Shown here one piece after another: positions 25,090-34,865 of a stretch of DNA of 64,000 nt. Position 1 is the stretch's first letter. Every line of letters begins with the position of its first letter. The position numbers and the translations under genes are program-made. Where the stretch lies: assembly GCF_000012365.1 (NCBI RefSeq), contig NC_007651.1, positions 2,232,001 to 2,296,000 of the forward strand, read 5' to 3'. The notes under the pieces are model-generated. The model saw only the letters and a program-made list of their open reading frames with translations. It made no database searches and was not told where the DNA came from. The stretch is from Burkholderia thailandensis E264 (GTDB taxonomy: Bacteria; Pseudomonadota; Gammaproteobacteria; Burkholderiales; Burkholderiaceae).

Positions 25090-26682
25090 TTAGATCTCCT
25101 CGTAAAGCGGCAGCGTCAGGAACTCGGTGAAGTTCTCCGACGTCGACATCTGCTCGAAGATGACCGCGGCACGGTCGTACGGCGCCGTGTCGCCGCCGAC
25201 GACCTGCTTCACCTTCCCGAGCTCCGCCTTCGCGTATTCGCGCACGAGCTCGGCCGTCACCTTGCGGCCGTCGTCGAGCGTGCCCTTCGGCGAGCGGATC
25301 CACTGCCAGACCTGCGAGCGCGAGATTTCGGCCGTCGCCGCGTCTTCCATCAGATTGTGGATCGGCACGCAGCCGTTGCCCGCGAGCCACGAGCCGAGGT
25401 AGTGAATGCCGACGTTGATGTTGTTGCGCAGGCCCGCTTCGGTGATCGGCGCTTCCGGCTGGAAATCGAGCAGGTTCTTGCCCTCGATCTGCACGTCGTC
25501 GCGCTGCTTGCCGATCTGGTTCGGCTTGTCGCCGAGCACCTTGACGAACTCTTCCATCGCGAGCGACACGAGGCCCGGGTGCGCGACCCAGCCGCCGTCG
25601 TAGCCGTCGGTCGCATCGCGGTTCTTGTCCGCGCGCACGCCGGCCATCGCCTTCTCGTTCGCCTCCGGATCGTTCTTGATCGGGATCAGCGCGCTCATCC
25701 CGCCGATCGCCGGCGCGTTGCGCTTGTGGCAGGTCTTCAGCAGCAACAGCGCATACGCGCGCATGAACGGCACCGTCATCGTGATCTTCGCGCGGTCGGC
25801 GAGGCAGAAGTCGCGGTCGTTCTTGAACTTCTTGATCGCCGAGAAGATGTAGTCCCAGCGGCCCGCGTTCAGGCCAGAGCTGTGCTCGCGAAGCTCATAG
25901 AGGATCTCGTCCATCTCGAACGCGGCGAGGATCGTCTCGATCAGCACGGTCGCGCGGATCGTGCCGCGCGGAATGCCGACCGCTGCCTGCGCGGCGACGA
26001 AGATGTCGTTCCAGAGGCGCGCCTCGAGATGGCTTTCCATCTTCGGCAGGTAGAAGTACGGGCCGGAGCCGCGCGCGATCAGCTCCTTCGCGTTGTGGAA
26101 CAGGAAGAGGGCGAAATCGAAGACGCCGCCCGACACGCGCTGGCCGTCCACCGTCACGTGCTTTTCGTCGAGGTGCCAGCCGCGCGGGCGCACGATCAGC
26201 GTCGCGATCTTGTCGTTGAGCTTGTACGACTTGCCGTTCTGCTCGAGCGAGATCGTGCGGCGCACCGCGTCCTTCAGGTTGATCTGGCCGTCGATCTGGT
26301 TGGTCCAGCTCGGCGCGTTCGAGTCCTCGAAGTCCGTCATGTACGAGTCCGCGCCCGAGTTCAGCGCGTTGATGATCATCTTGCGCTCGACGGGGCCCGT
26401 GATCTCGACGCGGCGGCACTGCAGATCCGCGGGCAGCGGCGCCACCTTCCAGTCGCCTTCGCGGATCGATTTCGTCTCGGCGAGGAAGTCGGGGCGCTCG
26501 CCGGCGTCGAGGTGCTTGGTGCGCTCGACGCGCGCGGCGAGCAGCTCGCGGCGGCGCGGCTCGAACTGGCGATGCAGCGTCGCGACGAGTTCGAGCGCCT
26601 CGGGCGTGAGGATCGCTTCGTAGCCGGGCTTGATCTCGCCCGTGATCGCCATGCCTTGCGGCAGCTTCAGCGTCGTGGTCAT
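25090..26682 (-). CDS. aceB: Malate synthase A
   Basis: A 530-residue malate synthase of the A class, condensing glyoxylate with acetyl-CoA in the glyoxylate shunt. Recognisable segments are the arginine-bearing [11 protein letters not shown], the glutamate in [33 protein letters not shown], and the conserved [10 protein letters not shown]. The length matches the A class (about 530) rather than the G class (about 720). GGAG precedes the ATG at 26682. The companion enzyme aceA is 3 kb away in its own unit, not in an operon as in enterobacteria. Confidence 0.97.
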   Translation of the reverse strand: MTTTLKLPQGMAITGEIKPGYEAILTPEALELVATLHRQFEPRRRELLAARVERTKHLDAGERPDFLAETKSIREGDWKVAPLPADLQCRRVEITGPVERKMIINALNSGADSYMTDFEDSNAPSWTNQIDGQINLKDAVRRTISLEQNGKSYKLNDKIATLIVRPRGWHLDEKHVTVDGQRVSGGVFDFALFLFHNAKELIARGSGPYFYLPKMESHLEARLWNDIFVAAQAAVGIPRGTIRATVLIETILAAFEMDEILYELREHSSGLNAGRWDYIFSAIKKFKNDRDFCLADRAKITMTVPFMRAYALLLLKTCHKRNAPAIGGMSALIPIKNDPEANEKAMAGVRADKNRDATDGYDGGWVAHPGLVSLAMEEFVKVLGDKPNQIGKQRDDVQIEGKNLLDFQPEAPITEAGLRNNINVGIHYLGSWLAGNGCVPIHNLMEDAATAEISRSQVWQWIRSPKGTLDDGRKVTAELVREYAKAELGKVKQVVGGDTAPYDRAAVIFEQMSTSENFTEFLTLPLYEEI

Positions 26683-26751
26683 CGGTTTTCTCCTTGGTCG
26701 GTCAGTTACGGAGTGGTGCAATTGCGTGAATCCGGGCGGCGGCGCGTCGCG

Positions 26752-27507
26752 TCAGGCGGGCGCCGGGCGCGCGCGGCCGGCCGCTTTCGCGGCGGCGGGC
26801 GGCGCGTCGAGAAAGGCGAGCAACTCGGCCATGCCGGCGCCCGCGCCCGCGGGCACCGCGCCGAGCTCCTCGAGCGGCGCGCCCGTGCGGTTCAGCCAGA
26901 AGGTCCGGTAGCCGAACCAGCCGGCGCCCGCGACATCCCAGCCGTTCGACGACACGAACGCGATGTCGGCCGCGGCCGCATCGAACGCCGCCGTGCCGAG
27001 CGCGTACGCGGCGGGCGACGGCTTGTACGCGCGCACCGCGTCGACGGACAGCACGCGGTCGAAGAGGCCGCTCATCCCGGCGCTCTTGACCGCGATGTCG
27101 AGCATCTGCGGGTTGCCGTTCGACAGGATCGCGAGCTTCGGCGGCGCGCTGCGCGCCCGCAGCGCGCGCAGCGCCGGCACTGTGTCCGGATAGGTCGACA
27201 GGCATGCGTATTCGTCCATCAACCGTTTCTCGGCCGCGGCGGACAGCGCGAGGCCGAGTGCGCGCGCGGCAAAGCGCAGCGCGTCGAGCGTCAGTTCCCA
27301 GAACGGCCGATAGCGTCCGCCCGCCGGATCGGCGAGCGTGCGCAGCTGCGAGTATTCGATCTGCTTGCGCCGCCAGAGCTGCGACAGCGCCTCGCCGCGC
27401 CCGGGAAACATCTGCTCGGCCGCGGCGACGACCGCGTGCACGTCGAACAGCGTGCCGTACGCGTCGAAGAGAATCGCCTTCGGGAAGGCGGGCGGGGTGC
27501 CGGGCAT
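26752..27507 (-). CDS. Haloacid dehalogenase, type II (HAD superfamily)
   Basis: A 251-residue HAD hydrolase of the L-2-haloacid dehalogenase type. The nucleophile aspartate is in FDAYGTLFD, motif II is LSNGNP, the lysine is in YKPSP and the terminal motif is SSNGWD. These enzymes turn 2-haloacids into 2-hydroxyacids, for example chloroacetate into glycolate, though many also act on other substrates. I used the ATG at 27507; a GTG at 27522 is the alternative. It sits 69 bases upstream of aceB on the same strand, possibly co-transcribed: glycolate oxidises to glyoxylate, the malate synthase substrate. Confidence 0.9.
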   Translation of the reverse strand: MPGTPPAFPKAILFDAYGTLFDVHAVVAAAEQMFPGRGEALSQLWRRKQIEYSQLRTLADPAGGRYRPFWELTLDALRFAARALGLALSAAAEKRLMDEYACLSTYPDTVPALRALRARSAPPKLAILSNGNPQMLDIAVKSAGMSGLFDRVLSVDAVRAYKPSPAAYALGTAAFDAAAADIAFVSSNGWDVAGAGWFGYRTFWLNRTGAPLEELGAVPAGAGAGMAELLAFLDAPPAAAKAAGRARPAPA

Positions 27508-27548
27508 GACGTTGCGCTCCACGATCAGAGGTCGAAGTCGATTCTATT

Positions 27549-27586
27549 AGTGATGACTTGAACTAAAAAAGACAGTAATCATCACT
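27549..27586. promoter_or_regulatory. Inverted repeat between the dehalogenase and LysR genes
   Basis: AGTGATGA (27549-27556) and TCATCACT (27579-27586) are perfect 8-base inverted arms separated by 22 bases of AT-rich DNA. The location between divergent genes suggests a LysR-type binding region. Confidence 0.5.
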
Positions 27587-27666
27587 TGATCTTTTACTTT
27601 TCGATATCTAATCTGGAGCGACTTCAGATTCGACGGGGTGGCCGCGTCGCGCCGCCCGAACATGGG

Positions 27667-28569
27667 ATGGATCGCTTCAAACAGATCGAAACGTTTGCCG
27701 CGGTCGCGGCAAAGGGCAGCCTGTCGGCGGCCGCGCACGCGGAAGGGGTCGCGCCCGCGATCATCGGTCGCCGGCTCGACGCGCTCGAGGAGCGGCTCGG
27801 CGTGAAGCTGCTCGTGCGCACGACGCGCAAGCTCACGCTGACGTTCGAAGGCTCGGCGTTCCTCGAGGACTGCCAGCGGATCATCAACGACATGCAGAAC
27901 GCCGAGGCAAGCGTGTCCGCGGGCGGCGTGAAGGCGAGCGGGCACCTGCGGGTGTCGGCGCCCGCGGGCTTCGGCCGGCGCCACGTCGCGCCGCTCGTGC
28001 CCGCGTTCACGGGCGCGCATCCGGACGTGTCGGTCACGCTCGATCTGTCCGACCGGATGGTCGACCTCGTCAACGAAGGGTTCGATTGCGCGGTGCGGCT
28101 GGGCGAGCTGCCCGATTCGTCGCTCGTGTCGCTGAAGCTCGGCGAGAACCGGCGCGTGTGTGTCGCGTCGCCCGCGTATCTCGCGCGCGCGGGCATGCCC
28201 GAGACGCTCGACGATCTCGCGCGCCACAACTGCCTCGCGCTCGCGGCGAATGCGAACCAGCAGCGCGGCTGGACCTTCGTCGACGATGGCAAGGTGGTGT
28301 CGATCCGCGTGTCCGGCACGATGGAGTGCTCGGACGGCGCGGTGCTGCACGAATGGTGCCTCGAGGGGCATGGCCTGGCCTGGCGTTCGTGGTGGGAAGT
28401 CGGCGCGGACATCGCGGCGGGCCGGCTCGTGAGCGTGCTCGACGCGTTCGCCGCGCCGCCGATCGGCATTCACGCGGTGTTTCCGCAGCGCCGGCACCTG
28501 CCGCTCAGGGTCCGGCTCTTTCTCGATTTTCTGAAGCACACGTACGAGCGCCCCGGCTACTGGGGATGA
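27667..28569 (+). CDS. LysR family transcriptional regulator
   Basis: A 300-residue LysR-type regulator: winged helix-turn-helix at about residues 1-60 (SLSAAAHAEGVAPAIIGRRL), then a periplasmic-binding-protein-like effector domain (about 90-295, with VRLGELPDSSLVSLKL). The ATG at 27667 begins the usual MDRFKQIETF N-terminus. It is divergent from the haloacid dehalogenase gene, which is the obvious candidate target, perhaps with aceB. The effector is unknown. Confidence 0.93.
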   Translation: MDRFKQIETFAAVAAKGSLSAAAHAEGVAPAIIGRRLDALEERLGVKLLVRTTRKLTLTFEGSAFLEDCQRIINDMQNAEASVSAGGVKASGHLRVSAPAGFGRRHVAPLVPAFTGAHPDVSVTLDLSDRMVDLVNEGFDCAVRLGELPDSSLVSLKLGENRRVCVASPAYLARAGMPETLDDLARHNCLALAANANQQRGWTFVDDGKVVSIRVSGTMECSDGAVLHEWCLEGHGLAWRSWWEVGADIAAGRLVSVLDAFAAPPIGIHAVFPQRRHLPLRVRLFLDFLKHTYERPGYWG

Positions 28570-28836
28570 CGCCCGCGCGGCGGCGCTCGCGGGCGCCGCA
28601 TGCGCGGCGTCTTCGCGCGCGGCTTCGGTGCGAGATCCTTGCGCCGGATTCGTACCCGAATTCGCGCCAGACCGCGCGCGTTTCCGATATGAGGGCGAAC
28701 CCTCTAGCGGATGCAGCGGCGCGGATTCGCGCACTACAATCGAATCACCCAGCGTCCGCGCGGGCCGCCCGGCGTCGGCTGCCCGCCGCGGGTACGCCCG
28801 CGTCCGGACGCGCCGCAGTTGCCGACGGAGGCCGCC

Positions 28837-29271
28837 ATGTTCAAGCACATCCTGGTTCCGACCGACGGGTCCGATCTGTCGAGGAAGGCGATCGACGGCG
28901 CGATCGATCTCGCGCAGGCGGTCGGTGCGCGCGTCACGGCCTACGCGTGCCTGCCGCAATATCCGTACTCGCCGTTTTCCGAGGTCGTGATCGAGCCGCC
29001 CGCCGATTTTCGCGAGCGCAGCGAGCGCGAGGCGCGCGCGCATCTGGACGAGGTCGAGGCGGCCGCGCGGCGCGCGGGCGTTGCGTGCGAGTCGGCGACG
29101 AGCGTGCATCCGTCGCCGTATCTCGGCATCATCGAGGCGGCGGAGCGGGGCGGCTGCGATGTGATCTTCATGGCGTCGCACGGCAGGCGCGGGCTCGGCA
29201 GCCTGTTGATCGGCAGCGAGACGCAACGCGTGCTGACCCATACGAAGATTCCCGTGATCGTCTATCGATAG
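28837..29271 (+). CDS. Universal stress protein (UspA family)
   Basis: A 144-residue single Usp domain. The N-terminal strand is MFKHILVPTDGSDLS, and the ATP-binding motif is ASHGRRGLGSLLIGSETQRVL (G-2x-G-9x-G-S/T type), so an ATP-binding Usp is expected. GGAGG at 28827-28831 fixes the ATG at 28837. It stands alone between the LysR gene and the convergent aceA. Confidence 0.93.
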   Translation: MFKHILVPTDGSDLSRKAIDGAIDLAQAVGARVTAYACLPQYPYSPFSEVVIEPPADFRERSEREARAHLDEVEAAARRAGVACESATSVHPSPYLGIIEAAERGGCDVIFMASHGRRGLGSLLIGSETQRVLTHTKIPVIVYR

Positions 29272-29313
29272 CGTGCCGCACGCAGCCGGGCGATTGGCCG
29301 CGATGCGCCGTGC

Positions 29314-29347
29314 AAAAAAATAGGCGCGCCGGGCAGGGCCGGCGCGC
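29314..29347 (-). terminator. Intrinsic terminator of aceA
   Basis: On the minus strand GCGCGCCGG/CCGGCGCGC arms (6-base loop) are followed by CTATTTTTTT. It lies about 160 bases after the aceA stop and just downstream of the universal stress protein gene on the opposite strand. Confidence 0.8.
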
Positions 29348-29506
29348 TCGAATGTCAGCGACGTCGCAAGACGCCGCGCGCCCTGGGCAGGCATGGCGCA
29401 ACCATGCGCGCGACGGGCGAGTCCTCCCCGATATGGTCTTGGTCTTGCCGGGTCGCGCGCCGCGGCGGCTTGTGGCCGTGCGCGGCGCGCCAGCGCCTGG
29501 TGGAGT

Positions 29507-30814
<1,308 letters not shown>

Positions 30815-31207
30815 GATGCGTGCTCCTTGAGTGGTCGTTGCCTGAAGAGATGAAATTCTTGACTTTGCGAAGCGGGCGGCGCGTTTGGGATTCGGCGGTT
30901 TCGTTCGTGAAGTCTTGTATAAGAGTCTAGGCAAATCGAGTGCGTCGAGACAGGGGCTTTTTCACAAAGCCGTAAAAAATTTATTCTATAAAAATCAATG
31001 TCTTGTTGTTTTAATTTCTTATTGTGGAATGCAGTTTTCCATGCCGCAATGCTTCTGGTTGTGCCACGCAGCATGATTTTTTACGACGCAAAAGATTTTT
31101 TCGCATCGTGAAATCTCGGGCGTAAACAAAAACCGGCGCGAATGCGCCGGTTTTCGAAGGGAGAGGGCGGGCGGGTCCGCGTTGCGGACCTGCCTGCCGA
31201 CAGTCAC
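30815..31207. other. AT-rich upstream region of aceA
   Basis: These 393 bases upstream of aceA include the rhlE terminator (31124-31154). The stretch 30955-31115 is far more AT-rich than its surroundings, with TATAGAAT-like hexamers readable on the minus strand and small inverted repeats (GGCTTT/AAAGCC at 30955-30971; TGGAA/TTCCA at 31025-31041). I take it as the aceA promoter/leader region but cannot fix the start site. Confidence 0.5.
31124..31154 (-). terminator. Intrinsic terminator of the rhlE-type helicase gene
   Basis: AAAACCGGCGC (31129-31139) and GCGCCGGTTTT (31144-31154) form an 11-base stem with a 4-base loop; on the minus strand it is followed by TTGTTT. It lies about 55 bases after the helicase stop. 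Confidence 0.85.
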
Positions 31208-32755
31208 TTACGCTGCCGAGTTGCCGCGCCGCGGGCCGCCGCGCTGGCCGTCGCTGCGGCGCGCGCCATAGCCTTCGCGATTGCCGCCAGGCTTGCCGCT
31301 CCAGCCGCCCGAGCGGCCGCCGCCATGACCGCCGCCCGGCTTGCCGCCGAACCGGCGGCCGCCGTTGCCGCCCGGACGGCCGCGGCCGTTGCCGCGATCG
31401 TTGCGCGGCGGCGGCGCCTTGCGCGGCTCGAAGCCTTCGACGACGTTCACCGGCAGCGGCGCGCGAACGAAGCGCTCGATGCGCTTGAGCGCCCCTTGCT
31501 CCGCGTGATGCACGAGGCTCACCGCGGTGCCCGAGCGGCCCGCGCGGCCCGTGCGGCCGATCCGGTGCACGTAGTCCTCGGCGAACTTCGGCAGGTCGTA
31601 GTTGAACACGTGCGTGATGCCGGGGATGTCGATCCCGCGCGCGGCGACGTCGGTCGCGACGAGCACGCGCACGCGGCGCTCGCGCAACGCGCGAATCGTG
31701 CGGTTGCGCGCGCCCTGCGGCAGATCGCCGTGCAGCGCGGCGGACTGGAAGCCGGCGTCGGCGAGCCGGCCGGCGAGCTGGTCGGCGTCGATCTTCGTCG
31801 CGGTGAAGATGATCGCCTGGTCGAGCGCGGTGTCGCGCAGCAGGTGGTCGAGCAGACGGTCCTTGTGATCGCGGTCGTCGACGTAGTGCACGGTCTGCGC
31901 AATGTTCGAGCGCGATTCGATCTTCTGCGTGATCTCGATGCGCTCCGGGTCTTTCAGCAGGCGGTTCGTGAGCGAGCCGATCTTGCCGTCGAGCGTCGCC
32001 GAGAACAGCATCGTCTGGCGCGACGCGGGCGTCGCCGCGACGATCGTGTCGATGTCGTCGATGAAGCCCATGTCGAGCATGCGGTCGGCTTCGTCGAGCA
32101 CGAGCATCTTCAGTTCGGACAAATCGATGCGGCCGCGCTCGAGGTGGTCGAGCAGGCGTCCCGGCGTCGCGACGAGGATCTCGGGGTTCTTCGCGAGCAG
32201 CATCAGTTGCTGGCCGTACGCGACGCCGCCGAGGATGCTGACCGTGCGCAGGCGGCGCAGGTGCTTGCCGTACGTCGACGCGGCCGTCGTCACCTGCATC
32301 GCGAGCTCGCGCGTCGGCGTGAGGACGAGGAGGCCCGGGCGCGCGACGGGTTGCGGGCGGCGGCCGCGACGCTCGCCCGGCTGCGCTTCGCGCGGCGCGC
32401 GCGGCTGCTGCGCCTGCGCTTTTTGCAACTGCGCGAAGCGCTCGATCGCGGGCAGCATGAACGCGGCCGTCTTGCCGGAGCCCGTCGGGCTCGACACGAG
32501 CAGGTCGCGGCCGGCGATGCCGGCCGGAATCGCGCGCTGCTGCACGGGCGTCGGCTTCACGTAGCCGGCCGCCTGCAGCGCGGAGACGATCTCCGGCGAC
32601 AGGCCGAGCGACGCGAACGTCGGTTCGTCCGGCGCGGCGTCGCCGGCATCGCTCACGGCCGGTTGGGCTGCTGCGGCTGCGGCGGGCAGGCCGATCGCCT
32701 CGTCGGCGATCGCGTTGAGCGGGCTGAGCGGGCTGAGGGAATTGCTCGAAGTCAT
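31208..32755 (-). CDS. rhlE: DEAD-box ATP-dependent RNA helicase, RhlE type
   Basis: A 515-residue DEAD-box helicase. Motifs in order: FASLGL (Q-motif region), SPTGSGKT (Walker A), PTRELAMQ, TPGR, DEAD, SAT, ARGID and HRIGRTGRAG. An Ala-rich N-terminus (~1-45) precedes the core and the C-terminal ~85 residues are an Arg/Gly-rich tail with RPGGNGG and FGGKPGGGHGG repeats, expected to be disordered and RNA-binding. RhlE-type helicases act in ribosome assembly and RNA decay. The start is the ATG at 32755 (GGA upstream); a longer in-frame start to 32794 is less likely. Confidence 0.92.
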   Translation of the reverse strand: MTSSNSLSPLSPLNAIADEAIGLPAAAAAAQPAVSDAGDAAPDEPTFASLGLSPEIVSALQAAGYVKPTPVQQRAIPAGIAGRDLLVSSPTGSGKTAAFMLPAIERFAQLQKAQAQQPRAPREAQPGERRGRRPQPVARPGLLVLTPTRELAMQVTTAASTYGKHLRRLRTVSILGGVAYGQQLMLLAKNPEILVATPGRLLDHLERGRIDLSELKMLVLDEADRMLDMGFIDDIDTIVAATPASRQTMLFSATLDGKIGSLTNRLLKDPERIEITQKIESRSNIAQTVHYVDDRDHKDRLLDHLLRDTALDQAIIFTATKIDADQLAGRLADAGFQSAALHGDLPQGARNRTIRALRERRVRVLVATDVAARGIDIPGITHVFNYDLPKFAEDYVHRIGRTGRAGRSGTAVSLVHHAEQGALKRIERFVRAPLPVNVVEGFEPRKAPPPRNDRGNGRGRPGGNGGRRFGGKPGGGHGGGRSGGWSGKPGGNREGYGARRSDGQRGGPRRGNSAA

Positions 32756-33182
32756 GTCAATCCTTGAAACACAGTGGGTCGAACGCCGCGCCAATCGCGC
32801 ATACCCAAGTCGACGGATTCATCGAGCAAATCGGGAAACGTGGCGATTGTCCGCATGTCGACGACGTGCGGACAACAATTTCGTTAGAAGCTGTTTTTGG
32901 GTGCGGCGCGCATCGGATGCGCATGCCGCCAGCCTGAGACTTGACAGCCCGCAAGGGGCTACGCAGGAAGGGACAGGTTCTAAACTGGATTGGAGCGAAA
33001 CGCTATGGAACGCTGGCGACGAGGACTGCCGACATCAGTTGGTGAAGCGCCCGTCGCGATGCGCAGCCCGCATGATACCGTTTTTTGCTGCGCCGCGCCA
33101 CCGTCGTTTTCACTTCTCGCAGGCGACGCGCCGCGGTCGCCTCGGGTGCGGCCGGCGCGGCGCCGGCCGCAGCCACGCGCGG
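32756..33182. other. Intergenic region between rhlE and the ACBP gene
   Basis: These 427 bases hold the promoter side of rhlE and the 3' hairpin of the acyl-CoA-binding protein gene (33147-33171). No gene is evident. Long leaders are common before DEAD-box helicase genes, but I see no defined riboregulator. Confidence 0.45.
33147..33171 (-). terminator. Strong GC hairpin after the ACBP gene, no T run
   Basis: TGCGGCCGGCG and CGCCGGCCGCA make a perfect 11-base stem with a 3-base loop, 12 bases beyond the ACBP stop. There is no T tract, so it may be a weak terminator or a 3' end stabiliser rather than a classical terminator. Confidence 0.45.
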
Positions 33183-33452
33183 TCAGGACGCGGTGCCGTT
33201 CTTCAGCGATTCCACGAGTTCGATGTATTGCTTCTTCGCATCGTCTTGCGACGTGCCCTTCAGCGCGTCCCATGCGTCGTACTTGTACTTGCCGACGATG
33301 TCGGTGAAGCCGGGCTTGTCGCCGTGCACGTCGCCGTCGGTCGCCTGCTTGAAGAGCGCGTACAGGCGCAGCAGCGTCAGGTTGCCGGGCCGCTCGGTCA
33401 GTTGCTTCACGTCGATCTGCGCTTGCTCGAATTGGGCGGTGATGTCGCTCAT
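33183..33452 (-). CDS. Acyl-CoA-binding protein
   Basis: An 89-residue protein with the whole ACBP four-helix fold. Recognisable segments are LTLLRLYALFKQATDGD (ligand-binding Tyr and Lys region), KYKYDAWDALKG and the C-terminal YIELVESL helix. ACBPs bind long-chain acyl-CoA esters in the cytosol; they are universal in eukaryotes but present only in some bacteria. It is a monocistronic gene with a hairpin just beyond the stop. Confidence 0.93.
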   Translation of the reverse strand: MSDITAQFEQAQIDVKQLTERPGNLTLLRLYALFKQATDGDVHGDKPGFTDIVGKYKYDAWDALKGTSQDDAKKQYIELVESLKNGTAS

Positions 33453-33621
33453 GGGTGTCTCCGTAAGGGTTTCCAGGCTGGCTTTTCCAGGCCGACGATC
33501 TTAGCAAGCAGGGGCGAGCGGCGGGTCGAGCGTTCCTTCCAAACCGATTCGCGCGCGACGAGCGCCCGCGAATCGGACCGGATCGCCCGTGCAGGCGGGG
33601 CGCCGCATTACAATGTCGGCC

Positions 33622-34371
33622 ATGACGCAAACAGTGCTCCTTGCCATCGATACGTCGACCGAGTTCTGCTCGGTCGCGCTTCTCGTCGCGGCCGGCCCGG
33701 CTGCCGGCGCCGCTTCCATCCAAACCTGGGTCCGCCACGAGCGCACGGGCGCCGTGTCGAGCACGCGCGTGCTGCCCGCCGTGCGCGAGGTGCTCGACGA
33801 AGCGGGCCTCGCGTTCGCCGACTGCGACGCGATCGCGTTCGGCGCGGGCCCCGGCTCGTTTACCGGGCTGCGCACCGCGACGGGCGTCGCGCAAGGGCTC
33901 GCGTTCGGCCGCGCGCTGCCTGTCGTGCCGGTCGGCACGCTCGTCGCGTGCGCGGAGGCCGCGCGCCTGAACGCGGGCGACACGACCCGCGTGCTCGCCG
34001 TGCTGGATGCGCGGATGGACGAGGTCTACTGGGCCGATTACGCGTGGGACGGCGCGGCGGGCGATTGGCGCGAACTCGCGCCGGCGTCGCTCGCGGCGCC
34101 CGCCGACGTGCGGGTGCCCGACGCGCCGTTCGTGCTCGCCGGCAATGCGGCGGCCGCGTTCGGCGAGCGTCTGCCCGCGTGCGCGCGGGCGCGGACGATC
34201 GATGCGAACGCGTTGCCGCACGCGCTGCCGATCGCGCACGTCGCGCTGCGCGCATATCGCGCGGGGCGCGTCGTGCCGGCCGATCGCGCGGCGCCCGAGT
34301 ATGTGCGCGACAAGGTCGCGCAGACCACCGCCGAGCGGCTTGCCGCGCGCGCGGACGGGGGCAGCCGATGA
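33622..34371 (+). CDS. tsaB: tRNA threonylcarbamoyladenosine biosynthesis protein TsaB
   Basis: A 249-residue ASKHA-fold protein, the TsaB scaffold that works with TsaD and TsaE to put the t6A modification on ANN-decoding tRNAs. Typical segments are [16 protein letters not shown] at the N-terminus and [21 protein letters not shown]. ATGs at 33613 and 33622 are both possible; a TACAAT hexamer (33609-33614) overlapping the first would put the transcript start near 33622, so I prefer the second. It is the first gene of a tightly overlapping operon with rimI, a uracil-DNA glycosylase gene and a DUF1853 gene. Confidence 0.93.
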   Translation: MTQTVLLAIDTSTEFCSVALLVAAGPAAGAASIQTWVRHERTGAVSSTRVLPAVREVLDEAGLAFADCDAIAFGAGPGSFTGLRTATGVAQGLAFGRALPVVPVGTLVACAEAARLNAGDTTRVLAVLDARMDEVYWADYAWDGAAGDWRELAPASLAAPADVRVPDAPFVLAGNAAAAFGERLPACARARTIDANALPHALPIAHVALRAYRAGRVVPADRAAPEYVRDKVAQTTAERLAARADGGSR

Positions 34372-34865
34372 GCGGCGTGCTGATGACCGACCGCTATCTG
34401 GCGCCGATGACGGACGCCGATCTCGACGAGGTCGTCGAGATCGAGCGCGCCGCGTACGAATTTCCGTGGTCGCGCGGCAATTTCGAGGATTCGCTGCGCA
34501 ACGGGTACTTCGGCGTTTGCATGCGGCACGTGACGGGCGGGCTCGTCGGCTATTGCGTGCTGATGCCTGTCGTAGACGAGATGCATCTGCTGAATCTGTG
34601 CGTCGCGCCCGCCGCGCAGCGTGCGGGCGTCGGGCTCGCGCTGCTGCGCGAGGCGGTGCGGATCGCGCGCGCCGAGCGGCTCGACGGCGTGCTGCTTGAA
34701 GTGCGACCGTCGAATCCGCGCGCGATCCATCTGTACGAGCGCTTCGGCTTCGTGTCGGTTGGCCGGCGCAGGAACTACTATCCGGCGAAGCACCGGAGCC
34801 GGGAGGACGCAATCGTGATGCGTCTCGCATTGACGAAGGAGGGAGGCGCGCATGGCATTGGCTGA
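34368..34865 (+). CDS. rimI: Ribosomal protein S18-alanine N-acetyltransferase
   Basis: A 165-residue GNAT enzyme of the RimI type. [22 protein letters not shown] is a typical N-terminus; acetyl-CoA motif A is [15 protein letters not shown], followed by [28 protein letters not shown], the RimI hallmark. It acetylates the N-terminal alanine of ribosomal protein S18. The ATG overlaps the tsaB stop, and tsaB-rimI adjacency is common in proteobacteria. Confidence 0.94.
   Translation: MSGVLMTDRYLAPMTDADLDEVVEIERAAYEFPWSRGNFEDSLRNGYFGVCMRHVTGGLVGYCVLMPVVDEMHLLNLCVAPAAQRAGVGLALLREAVRIARAERLDGVLLEVRPSNPRAIHLYERFGFVSVGRRRNYYPAKHRSREDAIVMRLALTKEGGAHGIG

Noticed and set aside
24958..27561. Plus-strand open frame of ~870 codons opposite aceB and the dehalogenase gene
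   Set aside because: Shadow of aceB; composition is Arg/His/Asp/Val repetitive and aceB is unmistakable on the other strand.
31046..31070. Possible sigma-54 promoter (TGGCAC and TTGC on the minus strand) upstream of aceA
   Set aside because: The TTGC element is 11 bases after TGGCAC instead of about 5, so the -24/-12 spacing does not fit.
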